NCBI GenBank assembly: GCA_902555435.1
Contig: CACDRL010000006.1
Coordinates: 1-37,500 of the forward strand
Reading direction: 5' to 3'
Length of the DNA: 37,500 bases
From: an uncultured Pelagibacteraceae bacterium
Lineage (GTDB): Bacteria > Pseudomonadota > Alphaproteobacteria > Pelagibacterales > Pelagibacteraceae
How positions within the stretch are numbered: position 1 is the first letter of the stretch; every line of letters begins with the position of its first letter. Positions 16,864 to 25,970 of this stretch are shown piece by piece. A program made the translations under genes and the position numbers. A model generated the notes under the pieces. It ran no database searches, was not told where the DNA came from, and saw only the letters and a program-made list of their open reading frames with translations.

Positions 16864-18699
16864 GTGTCATCAATTTTAGGAATTTCTGCGTTTTATCATG
16901 ATAGTGCAGCGTGTATATTGGTAGATGGAGAAATTATTGCAGCTGCTCAAGAAGAAAGATTCACGAGAAAAAAACATGATCCAAGCTATCCACATCATGC
17001 TATTGAATTTGTTTTAAATTATGCAAATAAAAAGTTAAGTGAAGTTGATCAAATTGTTTTTTTTGAAAAACCATTTTTAAAATTTGAAAGAATTTTAGAA
17101 ACTTATGTTGCTTTTGCCCCAAAAGGTTTTATCTCTTTTAGTAAAGCAATGCCTTTATGGATAAAGGAAAAACTTTTTCAAAAAAATTTATTGTTTAATA
17201 AATTAAAAATACACGATGAAAATTATAAATCAGACAAAAATATTTTTTTTTCTGAGCATCATTTAAGTCATGCTTCAAGCGCATTTTTTCCATCTCCTTT
17301 CAATGAAGCTATAGTTTTAACAGCAGATGGAGTAGGAGAATGGGCAACCACAACTGTTGCAATTGGGAAAGATAATAAGCTTGATATTAAAAAAGAAATT
17401 CATTTTCCACATTCATTAGGTTTACTTTACTCAGCTTTTACATATTACACGGGTTTTAAAGTTAATAGTGGTGAGTATAAGCTAATGGGATTAGCACCTT
17501 ATGGAAAACCAATTTTTGTTAACAAGATAAAAAAACTCATTGATATTAAAGATGACGGAACATTCAGATTGGATCAAAAGTACTTTAATTATTCAACGGG
17601 ACTTACAATGACTAATGATAATTTTCATAATTTGTTTGGAAATAAACCAAGAAAGCCAAATATCGAAAAATTAACCCAATTTCATATGGATATTGCTTCT
17701 TCAATACAAGCAGTAACAGAGGAGATTATGATAAAACTTTGTAGATCAATTCAACAAGAGTATAAAATTAAAAATCTATGTCTTGCAGGAGGAGTTGCGT
17801 TGAATTGTGTGGCTAATGGAAAAATATTTAAAGAAAAAATTTTTGATAATATTTGGATACAACCAGCGGCAGGAGATGCGGGTGGTTCATTAGGAGCAGC
17901 TTTAGCTTTGTGGCATTTAGATCAAAAAAACCAAAGAAAAATTAATTTAGATGATAATATGAAAGGTTCTTATCTAGGTGCAGAATTTTCACAGGAACAA
18001 ATTGAAAAAGAATTGAGTTCAATTGGAGCTATTTTTGAAACATGTGATTATGATACAGTGATAGATCAAACATCTAATTATTTATCTCAAGAAAAAGCTA
18101 TTGGTTGGTTCCAAGGCAGAATGGAATTCGGACCTAGAGCATTAGGATGTAGATCTATTCTAGGTGACCCAAGATCTGATAAAATGCAAAAAAATCTCAA
18201 TTTAAAAGTTAAATATCGAGAAAGTTTTAGACCATTTGCCCCGTCTGTCTTAAAAGATGATGCATCAGATTGGTTTGATATAAATGTTGATAGTCCATAT
18301 ATGTTAATAGTAGCAGATATCAATTCTAGAAAAAAAATAGACATGACAGAAGATGAAAAAAGTTTATTTGGAATTGATAAATTAAACGTTAAAAGGTCGG
18401 AAATTCCAGCTGTTACACATGTAGATTACTCTGCTAGAATTCAAACAGTATGTGAAAAAAATAACAAACCTTATTTTGATTTAATAAAAAAATTTAAACA
18501 AAAAACAGGATGTCCAGTAGTTATCAATACTTCTTTCAACGTGAGGGGTGAACCAATAGTAAATACACCTACAGATGCATTTAATTGTTTTATGGGCACT
18601 GAATTAGACTTTCTAATTATTGGAAACTGTATTCTTGATAAAAATAAGCAAAATACTAAATTCAAAAAAAATTATAAAAAAGAATTTGAATTAGATTAA
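16864..18699 (+). CDS. O-carbamoyltransferase, NodU/CmcH/SxtI family
   Basis: This 611-residue enzyme uses carbamoyl phosphate and ATP to place a carbamoyl group on a hydroxyl, here presumably of a sugar. The N-terminal Kae1-like domain starts ILGISAFYHDSAACI and contains HHLSHA at 132-137, the metal-binding histidines, then TADGVGEW. The middle has GGVALNCVANGK. The C-terminal YrdC-like domain has GRMEFGPRALGCRSIL and INTSFNVRGEPIV. The start is GTG at 16864, one base after the preceding stop; translational coupling and the match to family N-termini support it. Length is close to SxtI. No cognate sugar can be named. Confidence 0.92.
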   Translation: MSSILGISAFYHDSAACILVDGEIIAAAQEERFTRKKHDPSYPHHAIEFVLNYANKKLSEVDQIVFFEKPFLKFERILETYVAFAPKGFISFSKAMPLWIKEKLFQKNLLFNKLKIHDENYKSDKNIFFSEHHLSHASSAFFPSPFNEAIVLTADGVGEWATTTVAIGKDNKLDIKKEIHFPHSLGLLYSAFTYYTGFKVNSGEYKLMGLAPYGKPIFVNKIKKLIDIKDDGTFRLDQKYFNYSTGLTMTNDNFHNLFGNKPRKPNIEKLTQFHMDIASSIQAVTEEIMIKLCRSIQQEYKIKNLCLAGGVALNCVANGKIFKEKIFDNIWIQPAAGDAGGSLGAALALWHLDQKNQRKINLDDNMKGSYLGAEFSQEQIEKELSSIGAIFETCDYDTVIDQTSNYLSQEKAIGWFQGRMEFGPRALGCRSILGDPRSDKMQKNLNLKVKYRESFRPFAPSVLKDDASDWFDINVDSPYMLIVADINSRKKIDMTEDEKSLFGIDKLNVKRSEIPAVTHVDYSARIQTVCEKNNKPYFDLIKKFKQKTGCPVVINTSFNVRGEPIVNTPTDAFNCFMGTELDFLIIGNCILDKNKQNTKFKKNYKKEFELD

Positions 18700-18733
18700 G
18701 ACTTAAAGAGCAAATATCACAATTTTGAATAAC

Positions 18734-20065
18734 TTATTCTAGATATTTATAAATCGTCTCTGCAGATTTTTTATAACCCAATTCATTATAATGAAATTTT
18801 TCAGAGGTACTAAATATACTCGTATCTTTCTCATTACCAAAAAACTCTTTATGGAGATCAATTAATGGAATATCTAGTTTATTTGCTGTTTTTTTCACAA
18901 ATTCATAATGCGTTTTAAAATTTAAATTTGTATAGTGAATATAACCTGGCAGATAAACAAAATAAAAATTAGAATTATTTTTCGCTGCTAAATCTTTAGC
19001 TAACCTTAGTATTTCAATAAACCCTTTTTTTCCTTTTTTTTCATTTATTTCGATTTGTTCTAAAGATGCTTTTCGTTCATAAAAGGAATACACATATTTT
19101 CTTGTCAAACTAATTTTAAAAAAATTAGTTAAATAGAGTATCAACTTCTTATATTTTTGCTTTTCTCTAATTTTTTTTAATTGTAAATTTTTTCTTTCAG
19201 TTGGCAATCTACTATTTATCCAATTATTTAAAAAATTGTCTATTTCAACTTGTCTTGATTTAAGATTTTGTGTGAAAGTGGGATTATTAAAATAATTAGC
19301 TAATAATTCATCATCTAATTCCCAATGTAAATCACCTATGTCATTTCCAAAGTAAATCCATATAACATTTTTTACTTTTGGAGTTAAATATTCTCTCATA
19401 GTGGCATATTCGATTAAAGATGAATTGTTATACATCCCGAGATTCAAAACAGATTTATTTGATATTTTTCTTAATACTGAGCCAATATCATCTGGCCTAT
19501 TTACACATGCACCGTGGGTATAAGAATCTCCAATTAACATATAATCAATTTCATTTTTGTCCCACTCACTATCTGGATTATTAAAACCATATCTATCACT
19601 TTCATAGATTGCATGATATCCATTTTCTGCACAAAAAACTGTTTGTGAATTCGATATTCCAGATAATGGAAAAATTTCTTTTTCACCCAAATGAGATGTT
19701 GGATAAACTGCTAGTGAAACATTTTTTTTTTTTTCTATTAAATCCTCATAAACTTCAAGATTACTTTTTTTTTTATCACTCAAAATACTAAGTTTATATT
19801 TATTAAATCCTAAATAACCTTCAAATAAATATAAAGTACTCACAACAACCACAGTAAAAATAATTAAATATTCTTTTATTTCCTTTTTTAAAAAGAAAGT
19901 TAAAATTGAAAAAAAAATTAAAATTATTGAAAATATATAGTAAGTTATATAATAAGCATTTTCTTCACCTTTAAAGATTATTTGAGCTTTATAAAATGTC
20001 CAAATAAATAATAAAAATGAAATTATTAATAAAAAAGGAGAAAATATTTTTCTTAACTTATTCAT
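18734..20065 (-). CDS. membrane-anchored SGNH/GDSL hydrolase-like protein
   Basis: The 443-residue protein has three N-terminal hydrophobic segments (about 9-31, 38-59 and 66-84) and then a globular, probably extracytoplasmic domain. SGNH blocks are visible: GDSYTHG (179-185, nucleophile Ser181), LGMYNNSS (block II), FGND (239-242, block III), and His425 in KFHYNELGY. The Asp expected three residues before this His is Glu422. Such proteins add or remove acyl groups on surface glycans. It converges on the carbamoyltransferase gene with only 34 bases between the stops and lies 66 bases after the TylF-type gene. Confidence 0.75.
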   Translation of the reverse strand: MNKLRKIFSPFLLIISFLLFIWTFYKAQIIFKGEENAYYITYYIFSIILIFFSILTFFLKKEIKEYLIIFTVVVVSTLYLFEGYLGFNKYKLSILSDKKKSNLEVYEDLIEKKKNVSLAVYPTSHLGEKEIFPLSGISNSQTVFCAENGYHAIYESDRYGFNNPDSEWDKNEIDYMLIGDSYTHGACVNRPDDIGSVLRKISNKSVLNLGMYNNSSLIEYATMREYLTPKVKNVIWIYFGNDIGDLHWELDDELLANYFNNPTFTQNLKSRQVEIDNFLNNWINSRLPTERKNLQLKKIREKQKYKKLILYLTNFFKISLTRKYVYSFYERKASLEQIEINEKKGKKGFIEILRLAKDLAAKNNSNFYFVYLPGYIHYTNLNFKTHYEFVKKTANKLDIPLIDLHKEFFGNEKDTSIFSTSEKFHYNELGYKKSAETIYKYLE

Positions 20066-20131
20066 AAATTATCTATAGCTATAATTTTTGAAATAACTAG
20101 TAATTTGACGAGTGGTTCTAAGCTTATTTAT

Positions 20132-20782
20132 TTATTTTTTTTGAATAAAATAAGGTCTACTATTTTTTGATACTCTAAAAATTTTTAATTTTTTACTTTT
20201 TATAAATTCGTCTATAGCTAAAGTTGCTCCCTGAATATGGCTATAATCGTCAAGAAGAATAATACCATTTTTTGTAATATATTTATAAAGATTATTTAAT
20301 ACAAATCTTGTTGGTTCATAAACATCTAAATCTAAATGTAAGAGTGCTATTTTTAATTTTTTATTATTTTTTAAATAATTTGGTAATGTCTTTAATACGT
20401 CTCCTTTTATAAGTTTATAATTTGTTATATTTTTTTTTTTTAGATATTTATTTAGTAAATTCTTATTTATACCTAAACCAATATTATCATCATGTCTTTT
20501 AGCAAAAATTTTGTCTGCTTTATTGTTTTTATAATTTTTATTCGGTTGAGGAAATTTTCCAAATGCATCAAAACCAATTACTTTTCTTTTATTTTTTTTT
20601 TCTATTAAATCTCTAAAAGTTAAAAATCTAATTAAACTTGCGCCTTTAAAAACACCACATTCAATTATATCTCCTTTAATATTTAAAATTTTTTTATAAA
20701 TTTCATAATGATCCAATAATTTAAGTATTCTTTTTTTATCTGACGTTAGATAAAATAAGTTTTCATATTTCCAAGGACTCAT
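20132..20782 (-). CDS. TylF/MycF-type O-methyltransferase
   Basis: This 216-residue SAM-dependent enzyme has IIECGVFKGAS at residues 39-49 and LLHLDLDVYEPT at 147-158, where Asp151 and Asp153 are the metal and substrate residues of the macrocin O-methyltransferase family. LLDDY follows at 176-180. Members methylate sugar hydroxyls. It lies downstream of the putative CTP:phosphoglutamine cytidylyltransferase on the same strand after a 208-base gap. It is therefore one of two methyltransferases that could supply the O-methyl group of a methyl phosphoramidate, but a sugar O-methyl role is equally possible. Confidence 0.82.
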   Translation of the reverse strand: MSPWKYENLFYLTSDKKRILKLLDHYEIYKKILNIKGDIIECGVFKGASLIRFLTFRDLIEKKNKRKVIGFDAFGKFPQPNKNYKNNKADKIFAKRHDDNIGLGINKNLLNKYLKKKNITNYKLIKGDVLKTLPNYLKNNKKLKIALLHLDLDVYEPTRFVLNNLYKYITKNGIILLDDYSHIQGATLAIDEFIKSKKLKIFRVSKNSRPYFIQKK

Positions 20783-20990
20783 TTTCGGTATTTAATTATT
20801 TTTTTCGATTGTTATTAAAATTTTTTTGTTGAGTTCTAGTATAAAGATTTACAAATTTATTCAAGTTTTTTTTAAAAAATCAATAAAACTGCTTAAGTAA
20901 GATCAATATATAATTTATTAAAAGATTTAAAATATACAAATTTTGAATTACTTTTTTTTCGTAAAATTATCTAATGAGTTTATGACAAAG
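20783..20990. other. 208-base gene-free gap
   Basis: This AT-rich spacer between the cytidylyltransferase and the TylF-type gene has no open frame of note and no GC-containing hairpin. A promoter for the TylF gene is possible but none is convincing. Confidence 0.5.
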
Positions 20991-21749
20991 TTAATATTCA
21001 ATAGATTTTTTTGAAATTTTGTAATCTTTAATATTATCTATCTCGAACCATTTTTTTTTGTAATTTTCAACATGAATATCACAAATTTTCTGTCTAATGA
21101 TTAATTGGAATAATGCTGTTATATCTATTTTATTCAAATTTTTTATGTTTTTAAAAAGATGTTTCTTTATATTTTTCCATGACTCTGGATGAATTTTAAA
21201 AACACCCATGTACTGACCTTTGATGTTTTTATAAGAATTTGTTCTACTACCAATTTCTACAAGTTGATTTCTGCTGTTAGTTCTAAAAGTCTCTAAATCT
21301 GATAAAGGATTTACAAATCGTTCTTTCCAATATTTTTTCCAATGTTTGTAACTTAATATAACTATTCCTTTTTTTTTACTTTTATTCAATATTTTTATTG
21401 CTTCTTCCTCATAAAATATATCTGCATAAGAAATAATGCATTGATATTTGGACAATATTTCATCAGCACAAATTAAACTGCCAAAAATATTTGTTGATTT
21501 CCATTTCTTATTTTTAATTTTATCAATTTTTTTAAATTGTTCAAATTGGTTACTTTTATATCCAGTAATAATTATTATTTTTTTAAATCCCAGGTTCTCA
21601 AAATTTTCAAGAACTTTATCAATTAGTTTTTTTTTTCCAATTTTGACAAAAGACTTTGGTTTATTTTTTGTCAAAGTCCCCATTCTAGAACCACGCCCAG
21701 CTGCAAGAATAATAGGAATAATTTTATTTGAATGAGATTTTAAATTCAT
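20991..21749 (-). CDS. probable CTP:phosphoglutamine cytidylyltransferase (Cj1416 type)
   Basis: The 252-residue nucleotidyltransferase has the signature ILAAGRGSRMG at residues 14-24, NKPKSFVKIG at 29-38, and a C-terminal WFEIDNIKDY. Three features go beyond a generic sugar enzyme: ISYADIFY (106-113), the run WKERFVNPLSDLETF (141-155), and IKGQYMGVFK. I recall the same arrangement in Campylobacter jejuni Cj1416, which joins CTP and L-glutamine phosphate to give gamma-glutamyl-CDP-amidate in methyl phosphoramidate synthesis. The other three pathway enzymes lie at 25967-30591. Phosphocholine cytidylyltransferase (LicC) is the nearest alternative. It is transcribed divergently from the amidotransferase gene across a 37-base gap. 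Confidence 0.72.
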   Translation of the reverse strand: MNLKSHSNKIIPIILAAGRGSRMGTLTKNKPKSFVKIGKKKLIDKVLENFENLGFKKIIIITGYKSNQFEQFKKIDKIKNKKWKSTNIFGSLICADEILSKYQCIISYADIFYEEEAIKILNKSKKKGIVILSYKHWKKYWKERFVNPLSDLETFRTNSRNQLVEIGSRTNSYKNIKGQYMGVFKIHPESWKNIKKHLFKNIKNLNKIDITALFQLIIRQKICDIHVENYKKKWFEIDNIKDYKISKKSIEY

Positions 21750-21786
21750 TATAAGAAATGATTATATTAATATATCTTAAAATTCT

Positions 21787-22929
21787 ATGAATTACTGCAA
21801 TCGATGCATAATGCCAGACACTAGACCAGATCAATACCTAAATAGTGAAGGTGTTTGCAATGCATGTATAAGCTTTGATTTTCAAAAAAAAATTGACTGG
21901 AAAAAAAGAAAGTCTGATCTTTTTAAAATTATTAGTGAAAAAAAATTAGATAAAAGTAAATGGAATTGTGTAGTTCCAGGTAGCGGAGGTAAGGATAGCA
22001 CTTACCAAATAATTAGAGCCAAAGAGTTAGGTTTAAACCCAGTTTTTGTTACAGCTTCAACTTGTGATTTGTCGGAAGTAGGAAGAAATAATTTAGAAAA
22101 TATTAAAAAAATTGGATTTGATGTAGTAGAAATTTCTAACAACTCAAAAATTAGAGCTAAAATTAATAAAATTGGACTTGAACTACTAGGAGATATCTCC
22201 TGGCCCGAACATGTTTCTATTTTTACTGCCCCAGTAAAGTTTGCTTTAGCTTATAATATTCCTTTAATTTTATGGGGAGAAAATCCTCAATTAGAATACG
22301 GTGGTCCTGAGGAGTCCTTAAATAATAGTATTTTAGATCAAAACTGGATGGAGGAGTTTGGGGGACTCATTGGATTTAGAGTATCAGATTTAATTGAAAA
22401 TCATGGCTTTAAAAAACATGAATTAGAAATTTATAACTATCCATCAAAAGAAATATTAAGAGAAAAATCTATTTTAGGTATTTTTCTTGGATATTATGAA
22501 CGATGGGATTCTTTAAGAAATTTTGAAATTTCAAAAAATAATGGTTTCAAGGAGTATGAGCAAAATTTAGAGGGTTGTTATTTCAATTTTGAAAAAATTG
22601 ATAATTATCAGCATGGTATTCATGATTATTTTAAATATCTTAAGTTTGGATTTGCAAGAGCAACTGATCAATTATCTTATATGATAAGAAGAGGTAAAAT
22701 AGATAGAAACAAAGGTTTAAGCTTAGCAAAAAAACTTGAAGGTAAATATCCAAAATCATATATGGGAAAACCCTTAGATAAAATTTTATCAAAGATTGGT
22801 ATGTCAGAAAAAGATTTTATCCAGATATGTGATAATTTTACTAATAAGAAAATCTTTAAAACTGACCAGGGTGGTAAATTAGTCAAAGATGATGATGGCT
22901 CATTGATAAAATTAAGATATGACAACTAA
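21787..22929 (+). CDS. N-acetyl sugar amidotransferase (WbpG/PseA/WbuX family)
   Basis: The 380-residue enzyme converts an acetamido group on a sugar to an acetamidino group, using ammonia from a HisH partner. Its N-terminus has two CxxC pairs (Cys4/Cys7 in YCNRCIMPDTRP and Cys24/Cys27 in GVCNAC), the hallmark of this family, followed by the PP-loop ATP pyrophosphatase signature VPGSGGKDS at 63-71. WGENPQLEYGG is a further conserved block. The gene overlaps hisH by 11 bases and is followed by hisF, the arrangement known from Pseudomonas aeruginosa O-antigen loci. With pseI in the window, an acetamidino-nonulosonic acid is a likely product. Confidence 0.92.
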   Translation: MNYCNRCIMPDTRPDQYLNSEGVCNACISFDFQKKIDWKKRKSDLFKIISEKKLDKSKWNCVVPGSGGKDSTYQIIRAKELGLNPVFVTASTCDLSEVGRNNLENIKKIGFDVVEISNNSKIRAKINKIGLELLGDISWPEHVSIFTAPVKFALAYNIPLILWGENPQLEYGGPEESLNNSILDQNWMEEFGGLIGFRVSDLIENHGFKKHELEIYNYPSKEILREKSILGIFLGYYERWDSLRNFEISKNNGFKEYEQNLEGCYFNFEKIDNYQHGIHDYFKYLKFGFARATDQLSYMIRRGKIDRNKGLSLAKKLEGKYPKSYMGKPLDKILSKIGMSEKDFIQICDNFTNKKIFKTDQGGKLVKDDDGSLIKLRYDN

Positions 22930-23539
22930 GGTCGCCATAATTAATTATGGAATAGGAAACATAAGATCCTTATACAATAGCCTAAAGAAATTGAATGTTG
23001 AGGTAGAAATAATTTTAAATCCAGAATTAATTTTCAAATTTAATAAAGTTTTTTTACCAGGTGTTGGATCTTATAAGGATGCTATTCAACTAATAAAAAA
23101 AATAGGATGGGAAAAATCTATTAAAGATTTTTCTTCTAATAAAAATAATAAATTATTTGGTATCTGTGTTGGGATGCAAATTTTAAGTACCTATGGATAT
23201 GAACATGGAAAATCAGATGGATTAGATATAATTAAGGGTGATGTCGAGCATATGTATAAACAAGGTTGTGATTTAAAATTACCTCATATTGGATGGAATA
23301 GTATAAAAATTTTAAATAAAAATTTAATAACTGAAAACTTACCTAATGATTCAGATTTTTATTTTGTAAATAGTTATTCATTTAAAATTGTCAATTCTGA
23401 TCAATTAATTGCAACCACAAAGTATGGTATAGAATTTCCATCAATAATAAATAAAGATAATGTATTTGGCACACAGTTTCATCCTGAAAAAAGTTCCAAT
23501 GCTGGAATGCAAATCTTAAAAAATTTTATAAATGCTTAA
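22919..23539 (+). CDS. hisH: HisH-type glutaminase subunit dedicated to the sugar amidotransferase
   Basis: This 206-residue class I glutaminase releases ammonia from glutamine. The nucleophile is Cys83 in GICVGMQ, and His188 with Glu190 in TQFHPEKS complete the triad. The oxyanion-region PGVGSYKDA block is present. It overlaps both neighbours (11 bases with the amidotransferase, 8 with hisF), and no other histidine-biosynthesis gene lies nearby. It therefore most likely supplies ammonia for glycan amidine formation rather than for histidine synthesis, as in the P. aeruginosa HisH2 case. Confidence 0.9.
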   Translation: MTTKVAIINYGIGNIRSLYNSLKKLNVEVEIILNPELIFKFNKVFLPGVGSYKDAIQLIKKIGWEKSIKDFSSNKNNKLFGICVGMQILSTYGYEHGKSDGLDIIKGDVEHMYKQGCDLKLPHIGWNSIKILNKNLITENLPNDSDFYFVNSYSFKIVNSDQLIATTKYGIEFPSIINKDNVFGTQFHPEKSSNAGMQILKNFINA

Positions 23540-24296
23540 GGTAAGAATAATTCCCATAATGCTTTGGAACGGCACAACCCTTGTTAAAGGGAATAAATTT
23601 GAAAATGAAAAACGTTCAGCTGGATCACCTCTAACAACAATAAAAATCTATAATTCGAGAGATGTGGATGAAATATTTTTTTTTGATATTTCTAGAAATA
23701 ATAATACGATTGATAAAGACTTCATATTAAGTATGACTGATTGCGTTACTGTTCCAATAGCTATTGGAGGTGGAATTGAAAAAATCTCTCAAATGAATGA
23801 TCTTTTTGAATATGGAGCAGATAAAATTGTAATTAATAGTATCATTTTTAAAGATCGAAATATAATTAATGAAGCTTCAAAAAGATTTGGCTCTCAGGCA
23901 ATTACGGTTTCTATTGATGTAAGAAAAATTAATAATAATTACGAATGTTTTTATAACTTAGGTAAAATTAAATCGAATTTAAAGTTTAAAAACTTACTCA
24001 CTGAGTGTGTTGATAGAGGTGCGGGTGAGATAGTAATAAATTCTATTGATCATGATGGTTTAATGAATGGATATGATAATGAATTAATTAAAATTACATC
24101 ATCTTTAGTAAACGTTCCTGTGGTTGCCTCTGGTGGAGCTGGTAATTACGATCACTTCTATGAAGCATATAAAAATGGTGCCGATGCTTTTGCAGCAGCA
24201 AGTATCTATCATTTTACGGAACATACGCCTGCTAAGGCAAAAAAATATCTTCTTAAAAAAGAAGTTCCAATTCGTGAAAATTTTATTATAGAATAA
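23532..24296 (+). CDS. hisF: HisF-like cyclase subunit, glycan-dedicated form
   Basis: The 254-residue TIM barrel is related to imidazole glycerol phosphate synthase subunit HisF. GGGIEK, VINSI, VSIDVRK, INSIDHDG and VASGGAG mark the barrel. The catalytic Asp11 of true HisF (PCLDVKDG) is replaced by Leu11 (PIMLWNG), while the second catalytic Asp in VSID is kept. Loss of Asp11 should abolish cyclase activity, so the protein probably serves as an ammonia channel or scaffold between HisH and the amidotransferase. It overlaps hisH by 8 bases and precedes the GNAT gene by 7 bases. Confidence 0.88.
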   Translation: MLKVRIIPIMLWNGTTLVKGNKFENEKRSAGSPLTTIKIYNSRDVDEIFFFDISRNNNTIDKDFILSMTDCVTVPIAIGGGIEKISQMNDLFEYGADKIVINSIIFKDRNIINEASKRFGSQAITVSIDVRKINNNYECFYNLGKIKSNLKFKNLLTECVDRGAGEIVINSIDHDGLMNGYDNELIKITSSLVNVPVVASGGAGNYDHFYEAYKNGADAFAAASIYHFTEHTPAKAKKYLLKKEVPIRENFIIE

Positions 24297-24303
24297 TAAA
24301 TGA

Positions 24304-24927
24304 ATGGGACAAATAAATATTAAAAAAACAAATATATCTGACAGTAATAAATATTTTACTATTCGAAACAGTTCTAAAAATAGAAAAAATTCTTTAAATA
24401 CATCTAAAATAAAAATTGAAGATCACAACAAATGGTTTATTAAAAATTATAAAAATCAATATTATTTTACATGTTATAGAGGAAAATCAAAAATTGGTTA
24501 TATTAGAGGGGACTTAATAGGTGATACAATAATTGTATCAATAGCTTTAGAAACTCAAAGCCAAAATAAAAATATTGGAACTCAGTGTTTAAAATTATTT
24601 GAAAAAAAAATAAAAGATAATTGTATACTAATTGCAAAAATTAAAAAAAAAAACCTCATTTCAATTCGTTTTTTTGAAAAAAATGGCTTTAGTGAACTGA
24701 ATTCTAAAAAAAATATAGTTACTTTTTATAAAATAAAAAATAATTCAACTAATTTTTACTTAGATGCAATCAATGAAATTGAAAAAGTAAGAAAAAAAAA
24801 CAACATTAATTGGATGAATATACTACGTATTGCTTTCAAAAATAGTCCTAAGGAAACATCAAAAGTTTTTAAACAAATACATTTGAGTGATGGAAAAATA
24901 AGCAAGCTTTCAAGAAAACTATTTTAA
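24304..24927 (+). CDS. GNAT-family N-acetyltransferase, PseH-like
   Basis: The 207-residue protein shows a GNAT fold. There is an N-terminal IRNSSKNRKNS segment and HNKWFIKN, as in PseH-type sugar acetyltransferases. KIGYIRGD and an acetyl-CoA loop region QNKNIGTQCLKLFE follow, then RFFEKNGF (motif B). PseH acetylates the 4-amino group produced by PseC, and pseC, pseI and pseF homologues are all in the window, so this is the likely PseH equivalent. Residues beyond about 150 form an extension I do not recognise. Its stop overlaps the stop of pseI in a shared TTAA. ATG 24304 is chosen because the ATG at 24300 opens a frame that closes at once. Confidence 0.75.
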   Translation: MGQINIKKTNISDSNKYFTIRNSSKNRKNSLNTSKIKIEDHNKWFIKNYKNQYYFTCYRGKSKIGYIRGDLIGDTIIVSIALETQSQNKNIGTQCLKLFEKKIKDNCILIAKIKKKNLISIRFFEKNGFSELNSKKNIVTFYKIKNNSTNFYLDAINEIEKVRKKNNINWMNILRIAFKNSPKETSKVFKQIHLSDGKISKLSRKLF

Positions 24928-25970
24928 GAATTTAAATCTTTTTTTTTCAAGGGTGTTGCATAACTTATATTTCTTTTTGCAACTTTACCTAATATTTTTT
25001 TATAGTATTTTGGCTCAAGACCATAATTGGGCCTTATGACTTTAAGATTTTTTTCAGAAAACAATTCGCCTTTCTTTATATCTTTTTTAGCATAAATTGA
25101 TCTTTTAAAAACTTTATGTCTTTTTTCAGATTTTGTTAAACCATAATATGTTTTTCCTAAGCTTAACCAAGCATTTTTTGACTCTTTCACGAGAAGATTA
25201 AAATCATCGGGATCCATAGAAAAAATATCATCTAATCCACCTGCAGTTTTATCTAACGTAAAATGTTTCTCAATTATACTGGCTCCATAAGAAATTGCAG
25301 AAATTGCTGCACCTATCCCAGGTGTATGGTCACTCAAACCAATTTCTATTTTAAATTTTTTTCTTAAATCAATAATTGTTTTTACATTGCTTTCTTCAAT
25401 TTTAGCTGGGTATGAACTAGTGCATTGCAGAAAAGCAAAGTTATTAAATTTTTTATTTTTTAAAAATTTATACAAATAAATTATTTCATTATATGTGGTT
25501 GCTCCTAGAGATATAATTACAGGTTTTTTTTTTGAAATTACCTTTTCAATCAATGGAAAATGATTATTTTCGAATGAAGCTATTTTAAAAGCAGGGACTT
25601 TAAATTTACTTAAAAAATCAACTGATTCTTCATCAAAAGGTGTGCTGAAACAGATAATATCATTTTTTTTTGCTTCATTAAAAATTTCCTTATAATAACT
25701 TATTGGAAGTGCACCTTTTTTATATAAATCAAATAAGCTTTTTTTATACCACAAACTTTTTTTATCATTGATAACAAATTGAGATTTGTCAGAGTCTAAA
25801 GTTAAAGACTCTGGTTTATAAGTTTGTAATTTTATTGCATCGACGCCAACTCTTTTGGCTTCTCTAACTAATTTTAAAGTTCTTTTAATACTATTATTGT
25901 GGTTAGCTGATATTTCTGCAATTATAAAAGGTGGATGATTAATTGAAATTTTTTTATTGTATATTTTCAT
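24924..25970 (-). CDS. pseI: pseudaminic acid synthase (NeuB family)
   Basis: The enzyme condenses PEP with a 6-deoxy-diacetamido-hexose to form the nine-carbon nonulosonic acid. The 348-residue protein has the NeuB barrel (about 1-280) and a C-terminal SAF/antifreeze-like domain (about 285-345). FIIAEISANHNNS, KLQTYKPESLTL, FSTPFDEESVDFL, GLSDHTPGIG and EKHFTLDKTAGGLDDIFSMD follow the PseI rather than the NeuAc or LegI pattern, particularly the GGxDxxFS block. It is the last gene of the 34115-24924 operon and overlaps the amidohydrolase gene by four bases. A related nonulosonic acid cannot be excluded. Confidence 0.9.
   Translation of the reverse strand: MKIYNKKISINHPPFIIAEISANHNNSIKRTLKLVREAKRVGVDAIKLQTYKPESLTLDSDKSQFVINDKKSLWYKKSLFDLYKKGALPISYYKEIFNEAKKNDIICFSTPFDEESVDFLSKFKVPAFKIASFENNHFPLIEKVISKKKPVIISLGATTYNEIIYLYKFLKNKKFNNFAFLQCTSSYPAKIEESNVKTIIDLRKKFKIEIGLSDHTPGIGAAISAISYGASIIEKHFTLDKTAGGLDDIFSMDPDDFNLLVKESKNAWLSLGKTYYGLTKSEKRHKVFKRSIYAKKDIKKGELFSEKNLKVIRPNYGLEPKYYKKILGKVAKRNISYATPLKKKDLNS

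Noticed and set aside
21748..21753. Perfect TATAAT on the minus strand upstream of the cytidylyltransferase
   Set aside because: It overlaps the ATG start itself, so transcription would begin inside the gene and lose the first strand of the nucleotide-binding fold. A chance match in AT-rich DNA.
22919..24296. Histidine biosynthesis operon
   Set aside because: Only hisH and hisF are present, overlapping a sugar amidotransferase, and HisF lacks the catalytic Asp11.
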